Shown here: in pieces, positions 8,057-15,831 of the stretch
Position numbering within the stretch: the first letter of the stretch is position 1
Layout of the letters: each line of letters begins with the position of its first letter
Assembly (NCBI GenBank): GCA_031292735.1
Contig: JARLGP010000042.1
Span: 1-28,949 of the forward strand
Direction: 5' to 3'
DNA from: Holophaga sp.
GTDB lineage: Bacteria > Acidobacteriota > Holophagae > Holophagales > Holophagaceae
DNA: 28,949 bases
The notes under the pieces: generated by a model
The model's input: only the letters and a program-made list of their open reading frames with translations
Told to the model about the DNA's origin: nothing
Database searches by the model: none
Translations under genes and position numbers: made by a program

Positions 8057-8264
8057 CGCGAGAGGGAGGGTCCTGCCTCGGCGGGACTCTCCCCAGTGGA
8101 AACCAGCATTTCTCTTTTCGTGAGATGAGGGCGTGAACGCTTGGTGAAACAACGGTGCGGGGGATGGATTTGCAGATACCATACCAGCCTTGCCCACCCT
8201 TATCCGTCGTTTATGCGGGAACAACCGCCGGCCAGGATCACCCAACCTGGGAGATCGTCTTTGC

Positions 8265-8272
8265 GGGAGGGG
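8265..8272 (+). promoter_or_regulatory. Ribosome-binding site fixing the flavin-oxidase start
   Basis: GGGAGGGG is two bases before ATG 8275, with its GGGAG core five to six bases away. It supports ATG 8275 over the longer frame from 8155, and the twin-arginine motif then sits at residues 13-14. Confidence 0.5.
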
Positions 8273-8274
8273 TC

Positions 8275-10029
8275 ATGGCGCGTCTGGGTCCGGAGGCCGA
8301 GGAAGTGTCCCGGCGGGGCTTTCTGCATGCGGCGGCCCTGGCCGGGGCGGCGGGCATGGGCTGGCTGCCGTCGGTCCGGCTGAGGCCGACCAGCCCCCGG
8401 GCCTCCCTGCCGTCGCCGCCCCAGTTCCCGGACGGGATCGCCCTCTACCAGCAGGCCTACCAGAACTGGTCGGGGGAGATCTGCATCCCGGACGTGTGGA
8501 CCGCGGCGCCGCGCTCGCCGGAGGAGCTGGTGGCCATCGCCAACTGGGCCCACGGCCAGGGCTGGCGGGTGCGGCCCAAGGGGCGCAGCCACGGCTGGTC
8601 GCCGCTGCTGCTGCCGGGGGAGGCCAGCGGGGCCGGCTGCCTGCTGGTGGATACCACCCAGTACCTGACCCGGGTGGCCATCGACCGGGACGGGGTGCCG
8701 GCCACGGTCACCGCCCAGACCGGGGTGGCCATGGAGGTGCTGCTGGACGCCCTGGGCGCGGCCGGGCTGGGCTTCACCGCCACCCCGGCGATCGGCGACG
8801 CGACCCTGGGCGGGGTGCTGGCGGTGGACGGGCACGGCACCGCCGTCCCGGCCTGCGGCGAGCAGCCACTGGCGGGCAAGGGCTACGGTTCCCTGTGCAA
8901 CGCGGTGCTGGCGCTCACGGCGGTGGTGTGGGACGGCCGCGGCCAGTACCGGCTGCGCAGCTTCCGCCGGGACGATCCGGGGATCCAGCCGCTGCTCACC
9001 CATGCGGGCCGGGCCTGCATCACCGAGGCCACGCTGCAGGTGGGCGCCGACGTGGACCTGCGCTGCCGGAGTTTTTTCGACATCGCCGCCAGCGAGCTGT
9101 TCGCCCCCCCGGCCCAGGCCGGGCCCAACAGCTTCCAGGCCTGGGTGGAGGCCTGCGGGCGGGTGGAGGCCATCTGGTTCCCGTTCACCGCCGTGCCCTG
9201 GCTCAAGGTCTGGTCGCCGGCCAGGGACCGGCCATGGATGAGCCGGACCATTTCGGCGCCTTACGCCTATTGCTTCGCCAACTGGGTGACCCCGGCCCAG
9301 GCCCGGTTCATCGGCCGGCTGGTGAGCGGGTCGGTGGCGGACACGCCGATCTTCCAGAACCTGGAGATGGCGGCGGTGGGCGCCGGCCTGGTGCTCACCG
9401 GCACCTGGGACCTCTGGGGGCCCTCCCGCTTTTCCACCCTCTACGTGAAGCCCACCACCCTGCGCCTGGCCGAGAACGGCTACGCGGTGCTCACCGGCCG
9501 GGACCGGATCCAGCGGGTGGTGAGCGACTACTGCGCCGCCTACCGGGAGCTGATCGCCCGCTACCAGGCCCGGGGCGAGTTCCCCATGAACGGGCCCCTG
9601 GAAATCCGGGTCACCGGGCTCAACCGGGCCGACGAGGTGATGCTGCCCGGCGCCCTGGAGCCCCAGCTCTCCGCGCTCCGGCCCCGGCCCGACCACCCGT
9701 CCTGGGACTGCGCGGTGTGGATCGACGCCCTCACCTTTCCCGGCACCCCCGGGGAGAACCGCTTCAAGACCGAGCTGGAGGCGTGGGTGCTGGGCAACTA
9801 CACCGGCGACTACGCGGGGGTGCGGGTGGAGTGGGCCAAGGGCTGGGGCTACACCGAAGCCGGGGCCTGGACCAGCGCCGAGGTGCTGGAGCACACCCTG
9901 CCGGGCTCGCTCACCGCGGGCCAGCGCCGGGGCGACGGCTGGGAGGCGGCCATGGCGGCCCTGGACCGCTACGATCCGGGCCGGATCTTCAGCAACCCGT
10001 TCCTGGATCGGGTGTTGAAATCTCCATGA
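8275..10029 (+). CDS. Tat-exported FAD-dependent oxidase, class II cholesterol-oxidase-like
   Basis: This 584-residue protein begins with a twin-arginine signal (SRRGFLHAAALAGAAGMGW, Arg13-Arg14), so the folded flavoprotein should be exported. It has an FAD_binding_4/PCMH domain: PRSPEELVAIANWAHGQGW leads into RPKGRSHGWSP, where His106 is well placed for covalent FAD attachment as in vanillyl-alcohol-oxidase-fold enzymes. A second FAD-domain motif is GDATLGGVLAVDGHGTAVP. The large C-terminal part (WFPFTAVPWLKVWSP, then YAYCFANWVTPAQARFIG) resembles the cholesterol-oxidase substrate-binding domain. The predicted reaction is oxidation of a sterol or other bulky alcohol with oxygen as acceptor; the true substrate is uncertain. 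The gene stands alone, divergent from the ABC importer, and its 3' end overlaps the convergent response-regulator gene by 41 bp. Confidence 0.82.
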   Translation: MARLGPEAEEVSRRGFLHAAALAGAAGMGWLPSVRLRPTSPRASLPSPPQFPDGIALYQQAYQNWSGEICIPDVWTAAPRSPEELVAIANWAHGQGWRVRPKGRSHGWSPLLLPGEASGAGCLLVDTTQYLTRVAIDRDGVPATVTAQTGVAMEVLLDALGAAGLGFTATPAIGDATLGGVLAVDGHGTAVPACGEQPLAGKGYGSLCNAVLALTAVVWDGRGQYRLRSFRRDDPGIQPLLTHAGRACITEATLQVGADVDLRCRSFFDIAASELFAPPAQAGPNSFQAWVEACGRVEAIWFPFTAVPWLKVWSPARDRPWMSRTISAPYAYCFANWVTPAQARFIGRLVSGSVADTPIFQNLEMAAVGAGLVLTGTWDLWGPSRFSTLYVKPTTLRLAENGYAVLTGRDRIQRVVSDYCAAYRELIARYQARGEFPMNGPLEIRVTGLNRADEVMLPGALEPQLSALRPRPDHPSWDCAVWIDALTFPGTPGENRFKTELEAWVLGNYTGDYAGVRVEWAKGWGYTEAGAWTSAEVLEHTLPGSLTAGQRRGDGWEAAMAALDRYDPGRIFSNPFLDRVLKSP

Positions 10030-10897
10030 CCACGGTGCTGCCGTTGCCCAGGTAGGTCACCCGGTCGAAGGTGTCCCATTTGGCCAGCAGGATGCCCCGG
10101 CCGTGGTTGTCGAACAGGTGCCGGGGGTTCGCCTCCTGGTAGTCCTGCCAGGGGAAGCCCTGGCCCTGGTCCTGCACCTTGAAGCGGATCTTCCCGGGGC
10201 TCCGGTTCAGCAGCACGGTCACGTGCCTGCCGAGGTTCTCGGGCAGGTTCTGGCGCCTGCGCATCTCCGCTTCCCAGCCCTTGGCTTCGACCAGCGCCGT
10301 CTTCTCCTCGTAGCTGATCCCGAGGTTGCCGTGCTCCAGGGCGTTGAGCATCAGCTCGTAGAGGCCCACCGAGGCGCGCTTGGGGTCGGGGCAGGAATTG
10401 GCCAGCAGGCCGGCCAGGTGCTCGCACTGCTGCATGGTCTGGAAGCGGAACGTGCCGCGCACGATCAGGCCGATGGCCGCCCGGGCGGATTCCATCTGGG
10501 ACCAGATCTTCTGCCGGGTGACGCCCTCGTCCACGGCGGCCGCCACGACCTGGATCAGCAGCCCCATGTCGAACGGCTTGGGCAGGTAGTAGAAGGCCCC
10601 GTTACGGATCCCCTCCCAGACCTCCTGGTCGCTGCCCATGGCCGTGGTCATCACCACCGGGATGTCGCGCATGCCCGGGGTGCGCTTCATGTGCTGCAGC
10701 ACCTGGAGCCCGTCCATGCCGGGCATGCGCCGGTCCAGGATCACCGCGCCGAAATGCTGGCCCTGGTCCAGCATGGCCAGCGCGGCGGCCCCGTCGTTGG
10801 CCGAGGCGATCCGGTAGCCCTCCGGGCCCAGCACCCGTTCCAGGACGGTCACATTGATCCGGTCGTCATCGATGATCAAAACGAAGGGCTGGTCCAT
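9989..10897 (-). CDS. Response regulator fused to an RsbW-like ATPase (HATPase_c) domain
   Basis: This is a 302-residue cytosolic signalling protein. Residues 1-125 form a receiver domain with acidic IIDDD at the start, phospho-acceptor Asp55 (VILDRRMPGMDG), Thr84 and Lys107 (LPKPF). Residues about 150-295 form a GHKL ATPase. Its N-box is ELMLNALEHGN (Glu181, Asn185), its G1 box is DQGQGF, and its G2-like box is NHGRGILLAK. The ALEHGN form is typical of anti-sigma serine kinases such as RsbW/SpoIIAB rather than of histidine kinases. No DNA-binding domain is present. Phosphorylation may therefore control an ATPase/kinase acting in a partner-switching pathway; no anti-sigma antagonist is in the window. 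It lies 30 bp after glgC on the same strand, so it is probably co-transcribed. Confidence 0.88.
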   Translation of the reverse strand: MDQPFVLIIDDDRINVTVLERVLGPEGYRIASANDGAAALAMLDQGQHFGAVILDRRMPGMDGLQVLQHMKRTPGMRDIPVVMTTAMGSDQEVWEGIRNGAFYYLPKPFDMGLLIQVVAAAVDEGVTRQKIWSQMESARAAIGLIVRGTFRFQTMQQCEHLAGLLANSCPDPKRASVGLYELMLNALEHGNLGISYEEKTALVEAKGWEAEMRRRQNLPENLGRHVTVLLNRSPGKIRFKVQDQGQGFPWQDYQEANPRHLFDNHGRGILLAKWDTFDRVTYLGNGSTVVMEISTPDPGTGC

Positions 10898-10927
10898 GGG
10901 CGGGTTCCGATCTGGGGTTTGCCGGGT

Positions 10928-12178
10928 TCAGGCCGGCTCGATCCGGGTTCCGGCGGGGAGGATGGTGCCCTTGGGGATGACCACGATGCCGTCCTGGACC
11001 ACCCAGTCGCCGCAGTCCAGTTCGGTGCCCCGGGGGAACGGCTTGATCACCACGCCGGAGGCGATGCTGACGTTCTTGTCCAGGATCGCCCCTTCGATGT
11101 GGCAGTCGCTGCCGATGCCCAGGGGAATGGGGCTCTGCTTGCGCTGGTAGTAGTCCGCGCCCATGAGGATGCTGTCCTTGATCCGGGTGCCCCGGCCGAT
11201 CTGGCTGCGCAGGCCGATGATGGAGTGGGTGATCTCCGCCCTGCGGATCACGCAGCCCTCGGTGAGCAGCGCGTCGGTGAGGCAACTGTCCTCCACGATG
11301 GAGCCGGGCAGGAAGCGGGAATGGGTGAAGATGGGGCGCATGGCGTCGTAGAAGTTGAACGGCGCGTCGGGCCGGGTCAGCTCCAGGTTGGTGTCGTAGA
11401 ACGTGCGGATGGTCCCGATGTCCTCCCAGTAGCCTTCGAAGTCGAACCCGTAGACCGCCCGGTGCTTCACGCTGTGGGGGATCAGGTGGTGGCCGAAATC
11501 GTCGAAGTCGGGATGCTCGGTGAGCAGGTCAATGAGCACCTGGGTCTTGAACAGGTAGATGCCCATGGAGCCCAGGTAGGGGCGCTCGGGGTCGTCCCGG
11601 CTGACCATCCGGGCCTGGACCTTGGGATCCTTGGGCTTCTCCTCGAAGGTGAGGATTCGGCCGTCCGGGCCGCGCTGGAGCAGGCCGAAGCGTTCGGCGT
11701 CGCCGACCGCCACCGGCTGGGCGGCGATGGTGATGTCGGCCCCCTTGGCCTCGTGGAACTCCACCATCGGGCCGTAGTCCATCTGGTAGAGGTGGTCGCC
11801 GGCCAGGATCAGCACGTGCTCCGAGCCCGCGCTCTGGATCTCCAGCAGCTGCTTGCGCACCGCGTCGGCGGTGCCCTGGTACCAGGCTTCGCTGGCCAGG
11901 GTCTGTTCCGCGGCCAGCACCTGCACCCAGCCGGTGTGGAAGGCGTCGAACTGGAAACTGTTGGTGATGTGCCGATGCAGGGACACCGAGTTGAACTGGG
12001 TCAGCACGTGGATCCGGTAGATGCCCGAGTTGATGCAGTTGCTGAGCGGGATATCGATGAGCCGGTACTTGCCGGCGATGGGCACCGCCGGCTTGGAGCG
12101 CATCTTGGTAAGGGGATAAAGCCGGCTGCCGCGGCCGCCCCCGAGAATCACCGCAAGAACGTTTTTGAGCGCAGGCAT
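10928..12178 (-). CDS. glgC: Glucose-1-phosphate adenylyltransferase
   Basis: This 416-residue enzyme makes ADP-glucose and pyrophosphate from ATP and glucose-1-phosphate, the committed step of bacterial glycogen synthesis. The nucleotidyltransferase motif GGGRGSRLYPLT (about 13-24) is followed by KMRSKPAVPIAGKYRLIDIP. The middle has WYQGTADAVRK, LILAGDHLYQMDY and FEEKPKDP, and the C-terminal third is a left-handed beta-helix (hexapeptide-like repeats, including ILDKNVSIASGVVI). The length is usual for the family. ATG 12178 is chosen because GGAG lies five bases upstream; a GTG directly before it is too close to that site. A 79-bp AT-rich gap separates it from the FHA-RDD gene, and the receiver-ATPase gene follows after 30 bp. 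Confidence 0.95.
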   Translation of the reverse strand: MPALKNVLAVILGGGRGSRLYPLTKMRSKPAVPIAGKYRLIDIPLSNCINSGIYRIHVLTQFNSVSLHRHITNSFQFDAFHTGWVQVLAAEQTLASEAWYQGTADAVRKQLLEIQSAGSEHVLILAGDHLYQMDYGPMVEFHEAKGADITIAAQPVAVGDAERFGLLQRGPDGRILTFEEKPKDPKVQARMVSRDDPERPYLGSMGIYLFKTQVLIDLLTEHPDFDDFGHHLIPHSVKHRAVYGFDFEGYWEDIGTIRTFYDTNLELTRPDAPFNFYDAMRPIFTHSRFLPGSIVEDSCLTDALLTEGCVIRRAEITHSIIGLRSQIGRGTRIKDSILMGADYYQRKQSPIPLGIGSDCHIEGAILDKNVSIASGVVIKPFPRGTELDCGDWVVQDGIVVIPKGTILPAGTRIEPA

Positions 12179-12257
12179 CACTGCTCCTTCTCACATGGTA
12201 AACGAGGGTCGGATCCCGGTCTGTGCGATATCTTGTTCCGTAAGCCTCAATATTAAC

Positions 12258-13280
12258 CTAGCGGTCCACCCGGATCACCAGGGAGTGGGAGAATCTGTCC
12301 TCCAGCGCCCTGCGCTCCTTGCCCAGGATCGCCAGGTAGGGCAGCACGAACACCAGGCTCAGCAGGTAGGGCAGCATCTGGGCCGCCGTCCCCTGGGGGC
12401 CGGAGGGCGGCAGGCCCCGGACGATGAGGTCCCGGAGCACCAGGCTGATGGCGGTGTTGGCCAGGTAGCCGAACAGCCGCAGGATGCTGCCGCCCAGATC
12501 CAGGTGGCCGGAGGGATCGCCTTCGGGCACCACCCGGAGCTTCATGATGTTCTTGCCCGGGGACGCCCCCAGCCGCATCCAGTAGAGGGGCAGCAGGATC
12601 AGGTAGCCCACCAGCAGGACCAGCTGCAGGGAGGCGAAGGCGCAGCCCAGGCCGGGCGCCGGGCCGAGGGTGGCGGCCAGGGCGACGCCGCTGAGCGCCA
12701 GCATGGGCGAGACGTCGATAAGGCAGGCGAGGAACCGGGTGCCGAACTCGGCCCGCACCACGGCGCCGTCGGGGGTCCGGAGCGGCACCGCGGGGTCGGG
12801 GATGGCGGGCAGGAAGCGGTGCAGGAAGGGGGGGCCGGGCCGCACCGCGGGCGCCGCCAGCGCCAGGGCTGGTGCCGGGAAGGGTGCCTGGGCCTCCGGC
12901 TGCGGGGGCCCAGCCGGGGCCTCGGCCCAGAGCCTGGCCATGGCCGCGGGGTCCATGCGCACCGTGCCCCGGGGGCTGCCGCCCCCGGCCGGGGCCTGGG
13001 GGTCCACGAAGGTGAGCTGCATCTGGCCCAGGGTGATCCGGTCGCCGTCCTGAAGGGGGCCGGAGGGCACCCGGTTACCGTTCAAAAGAACCCCGTTGCT
13101 GCTCTGGAGATCCTGGATCTCGTAGCCGGCCGGGCCCAGCCGGATCACCGCGTGGTGCCGGGAAATGCTGGGATCCGCCAGGCGCAGGGTATTATCCAGT
13201 TCGCGCCCGATGTTAACTTCGAGGTCCACCAGCTCGAATTCGCGTGCTCCATTACCCTCTTGAACGAGCAGCTTGGCCAT
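12258..13280 (-). CDS. FHA and RDD domain membrane protein
   Basis: This 340-residue protein combines two recognisable domains. Residues about 1-95 are an FHA phosphothreonine-binding domain with GRELDNTLRL, SISRHH and SSNGVLLNGN in the usual order. After a Pro/Ala-rich linker (about 96-170), the C-terminal half is an RDD-type membrane domain (FGTRFLACLIDVSPML with the R...D pair, then YWMRLGASPGKNIMKLRVV) with about three to four membrane helices. It probably senses or scaffolds a Thr-phosphorylated partner at the inner membrane. ATG 13280 is chosen because AAGGGGA lies four bases upstream and the FHA domain begins immediately; the longer frame to 13469 runs into the divergent mglA region. 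It heads the minus-strand cluster with glgC and the receiver-ATPase gene. Confidence 0.88.
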   Translation of the reverse strand: MAKLLVQEGNGAREFELVDLEVNIGRELDNTLRLADPSISRHHAVIRLGPAGYEIQDLQSSNGVLLNGNRVPSGPLQDGDRITLGQMQLTFVDPQAPAGGGSPRGTVRMDPAAMARLWAEAPAGPPQPEAQAPFPAPALALAAPAVRPGPPFLHRFLPAIPDPAVPLRTPDGAVVRAEFGTRFLACLIDVSPMLALSGVALAATLGPAPGLGCAFASLQLVLLVGYLILLPLYWMRLGASPGKNIMKLRVVPEGDPSGHLDLGGSILRLFGYLANTAISLVLRDLIVRGLPPSGPQGTAAQMLPYLLSLVFVLPYLAILGKERRALEDRFSHSLVIRVDR

Positions 13281-13301
13281 GGCGTCCCCTTTTTCGGCAG
13301 G

Positions 13302-13330
13302 ATGTAACGTGAAGTCTAATGGTCTGTCAG
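13302..13330 (-). promoter_or_regulatory. Candidate promoter for the FHA-RDD gene
   Basis: On the minus strand, CTGACA (13330-13325) and TTACAT (13307-13302) are 17 bases apart. They match five and three of six sigma70 consensus bases respectively, and lie about 20 bases before the ribosome-binding site. This is a pattern match only. Confidence 0.3.
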
Positions 13331-13429
13331 CCCCTTTGCAAACCAAGCGCGTCCCTGGATCGGCTTCATTCTTGACCTGGAGCCATCCGATCAGCCAATC
13401 TGGCATCCATTGTCCTGGGCGGAGGCAAC

Positions 13430-14314
13430 ATGGTTCTTTATAATGCGGCGACCAAAGAGCTGACCGCAAAAATCGTCTATTACGGCCCCGGGTTGTGCGG
13501 CAAGACCACCAATCTGCAGACGGTGTACGATTCCCTGCCCCAGGACGGCCGCGGCAAGATGCTGTCCCTGGCCACCCAGACCGACCGGACCCTGTTCTTC
13601 GACTTCCTGCCCATCGAACTGGGCACGGTCCGGGGCATGAAGACCCGGATCCAGCTCTACACCGTGCCGGGCCAGGTGTTCTACGACGCCACCCGGAAAC
13701 TGGTGCTGCGCGGGGCCGACGCGGTGGTGTTCGTGGCCGATTCCCAGGCCCAGGCCCTGGACGGCAACAAGGAAAGCTTCCAGAACCTCATCGAGAACCT
13801 GCGCGAGCAGGGCTCGGAACTGGACAAGCTGCCCCACGTGATCCAGTTCAACAAGCGCGACACCCCCAACGCCCTGCCGGTGGAGGTCCTGGACCGGGAG
13901 ATCAACCGGTTCGGCGCCCCCACCTTCGAGGCCTGCGCCACCCAGGGCCGGGGCGTGCGGGAGACCCTCAAGGGCGTGGCCCTGCTGGTGCTCAAGCGGC
14001 TCACCGAGAAGTACGGCGGGGTGGTGGAGACCTCCGGCTCGGAGCTGTTCAACCCGGCGGCCGGCAGCGCGGCTCCGCGTCCGGACGCCAGCCCCAGGTC
14101 CACCACCTCCGGGCCGCTGGAGGTGGAGGACCTGGGCGCGGGCGAGATGCTGGAGGAGATCGAGGAACTGCCGGTGACCGAGGCCGGGGGCCTGCCGGTG
14201 GCGGGGTCCGGGCACGGCGGCAGCAGCGTGGTGGAAGTGCCGGTGGTGCTGGATCGGAGCCTGTTCAGCGGCGATTCTCCGGTGGAGATCCGATTGAAGC
14301 TTTACCTCAAATAG
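13430..14314 (+). CDS. mglA: MglA-type Ras-like GTPase with a C-terminal extension
   Basis: This is a 294-residue protein whose first ~195 residues match MglA, the small GTPase that sets cell polarity and controls gliding or type IV pilus motility with MglB. It has a P-loop GPGLCGKTT (19-27), TQTDRT with Arg53, TVPGQ with Gln82 and an NKRD (141-144) guanine-specificity motif. Arg53 and Gln82 correspond in position to the catalytic residues described for Thermus MglA. The usual protein ends near residue 195. Here about 95 more residues follow, low-complexity and acidic (GEMLEEIEELPVTEAGG), ending in a hydrophobic-basic VEIRLKLYLK. The start ATG has GGAGG five bases upstream. No mglB is adjacent. 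gltX follows 45 bp later on the same strand. Confidence 0.9.
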   Translation: MVLYNAATKELTAKIVYYGPGLCGKTTNLQTVYDSLPQDGRGKMLSLATQTDRTLFFDFLPIELGTVRGMKTRIQLYTVPGQVFYDATRKLVLRGADAVVFVADSQAQALDGNKESFQNLIENLREQGSELDKLPHVIQFNKRDTPNALPVEVLDREINRFGAPTFEACATQGRGVRETLKGVALLVLKRLTEKYGGVVETSGSELFNPAAGSAAPRPDASPRSTTSGPLEVEDLGAGEMLEEIEELPVTEAGGLPVAGSGHGGSSVVEVPVVLDRSLFSGDSPVEIRLKLYLK

Positions 14315-14359
14315 GAGACATGGGGCAAACTAAGGGATGGACTTGTTCCCGAGGTATAG

Positions 14360-15811
14360 ATGTCCCAATCCGTCGTCACTAGGTTCGCACCCAGCCCCAC
14401 CGGGATGCTCCACATCGGAGGCGTCCGTACGGCGCTGTTCTGCTGGCTTCTGGCCCGGAAACACAAGGGGACGTTCATTCTGAGAGTGGAAGACACCGAC
14501 CTGGACCGCTCCACCGACGACAACATCCGCATCATCGAGGAAGGCATGGAGTGGGTGGGGCTGGACTGGGACGAGGGCCCGGTGCCCGGCGACCCCGCCG
14601 CCTTCCGCGGCCCCCACGGCCCCTACCGGCAGATGCTGCGCATGGACCTCTACCGGGCCAAGATCCAGCAGCTGCTGGACCAGGGCCTGGCCTACCGCTG
14701 CCGCTGCACCCGGGAGGAACTGGACCAGCGCCGCAAAGAGGCGGAGGCCCAGGGCCACCCCTTCATGTACGACGGCCGCTGCCGGGACAAGCACTGGGAC
14801 GCCTCCGAGCCGGCCACCATCCGCCTGTGCATGCCGCGCACCGGGGAGATCGTCCTGCACGACCTGATCAAGGGCGACATCACCGTGCCCGCCGACAGCC
14901 TGGACGACTGGATCATCGCCCGCATGGACGGCACCCCCACCTACAACTTCTGCGTGGTGGTGGACGACACCGACATGGGCGTCACCCACGTGGTGCGCGG
15001 CGACGACCACGTGGCCAACACCCCCAAGCAGATCGCCCTGTACCACGCCCTGGGCTACGAGCTGCCCGCCTTCGCCCACGTGCCCATGATCCTCGGCAAG
15101 GACAAGGCCAAGCTGTCCAAGCGGCACGGCGCCGCCAGCATCACCGAGTTCCGCGACCTGGGCTTTCTGCCCGCCGCGGTGCGCCTGACCCTGGCCAAGC
15201 TCAGCTGGACCCCCCGGCTGGACGGCAAGGCGGCGGAAAGCGTCGAGGAGGAGCTGCTCACCGACGAGCAGATGATCGAGATGTTCGACCTGGCCGACAT
15301 CCAGAAGAGCGCGGCCGTGTTCGACCTGGACAAGCTCACCTGGTTCAACCAGAAGCTGATCCAGCGGCTGGACTGGCGGGAGATCGAGCCGCACCTGCGC
15401 TGGCAGTACCACCTGCGCGGGCAGGAGGCGGCCTGGATGGCCAAGAGCGACGAATGGAAGGCCCTGGCCATCGGCTGCAACAAGAATCGGGCCACCCTCA
15501 AGGACATCGCCGACACCCTGGACTTCCTGTTCACCCCGCCCAGCCAGTTCGATCCGGCCTCTGTTGAAAAATTCATGGTAGATCGGGTCAAGCCGGCCCT
15601 CCGGGCCGTGTGCGCGCTCACCGACTACAGTCACGACGCGCTCAAGGCCGGCTTCGAGGGGATCCTGGCGGAGCACGGGCTCAAGCTCAAGGATCTGGCC
15701 CAGGCGCTGCGGGTGGCCTTCACCGGGCGCACCGTGAGCCCGCCCATCTTCGACACCCTGACCCTGCTCGGCCCCGACCAAGTCGCCACCCGCCTTCAGC
15801 CCTGGCTCTAG
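14360..15811 (+). CDS. gltX: Glutamyl-tRNA synthetase
   Basis: This 483-residue class I aminoacyl-tRNA synthetase charges tRNA-Glu with glutamate. It starts with [17 protein letters not shown] (the HIGH motif is HIGG, 18-21) and [13 protein letters not shown], the glutamate-type signature. It has [10 protein letters not shown], the KMSKS equivalent (251-255), and a helical anticodon-binding C-terminal domain. A Cys pair ([10 protein letters not shown]) lies where some bacterial GluRS have a zinc-binding knob. Length and layout are normal for the bacterial enzyme. The ATG at 14360 follows a GAGG-like site. It lies 45 bp after mglA and 20 bp before glnS, so it is probably co-transcribed with them. 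Whether it is discriminating (Glu only) or also charges tRNA-Gln is unclear, but the GlnRS next door argues for discriminating. Confidence 0.95.
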   Translation: MSQSVVTRFAPSPTGMLHIGGVRTALFCWLLARKHKGTFILRVEDTDLDRSTDDNIRIIEEGMEWVGLDWDEGPVPGDPAAFRGPHGPYRQMLRMDLYRAKIQQLLDQGLAYRCRCTREELDQRRKEAEAQGHPFMYDGRCRDKHWDASEPATIRLCMPRTGEIVLHDLIKGDITVPADSLDDWIIARMDGTPTYNFCVVVDDTDMGVTHVVRGDDHVANTPKQIALYHALGYELPAFAHVPMILGKDKAKLSKRHGAASITEFRDLGFLPAAVRLTLAKLSWTPRLDGKAAESVEEELLTDEQMIEMFDLADIQKSAAVFDLDKLTWFNQKLIQRLDWREIEPHLRWQYHLRGQEAAWMAKSDEWKALAIGCNKNRATLKDIADTLDFLFTPPSQFDPASVEKFMVDRVKPALRAVCALTDYSHDALKAGFEGILAEHGLKLKDLAQALRVAFTGRTVSPPIFDTLTLLGPDQVATRLQPWL

Positions 15812-15831
15812 CCACCCTTACGAAAGCCGCC

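Noticed and set aside
8141..8383. Small plus-strand frame in the gap before the oxidase
   Set aside because: It overlaps the oxidase 5' end out of frame, has no Shine-Dalgarno site and a Trp/Arg/Pro-rich composition.
13372..13400. TTGACC as a -35 for mglA
   Set aside because: It matches -35 well, but no convincing -10 lies 16-18 bases downstream (best CAATCT), so I do not call a promoter.
14319..14382. Possible 20-codon leader peptide before gltX
   Set aside because: It starts with AGGAG only two bases before its ATG, too close for normal initiation. It also runs into gltX in another frame; no regulatory motif is visible.
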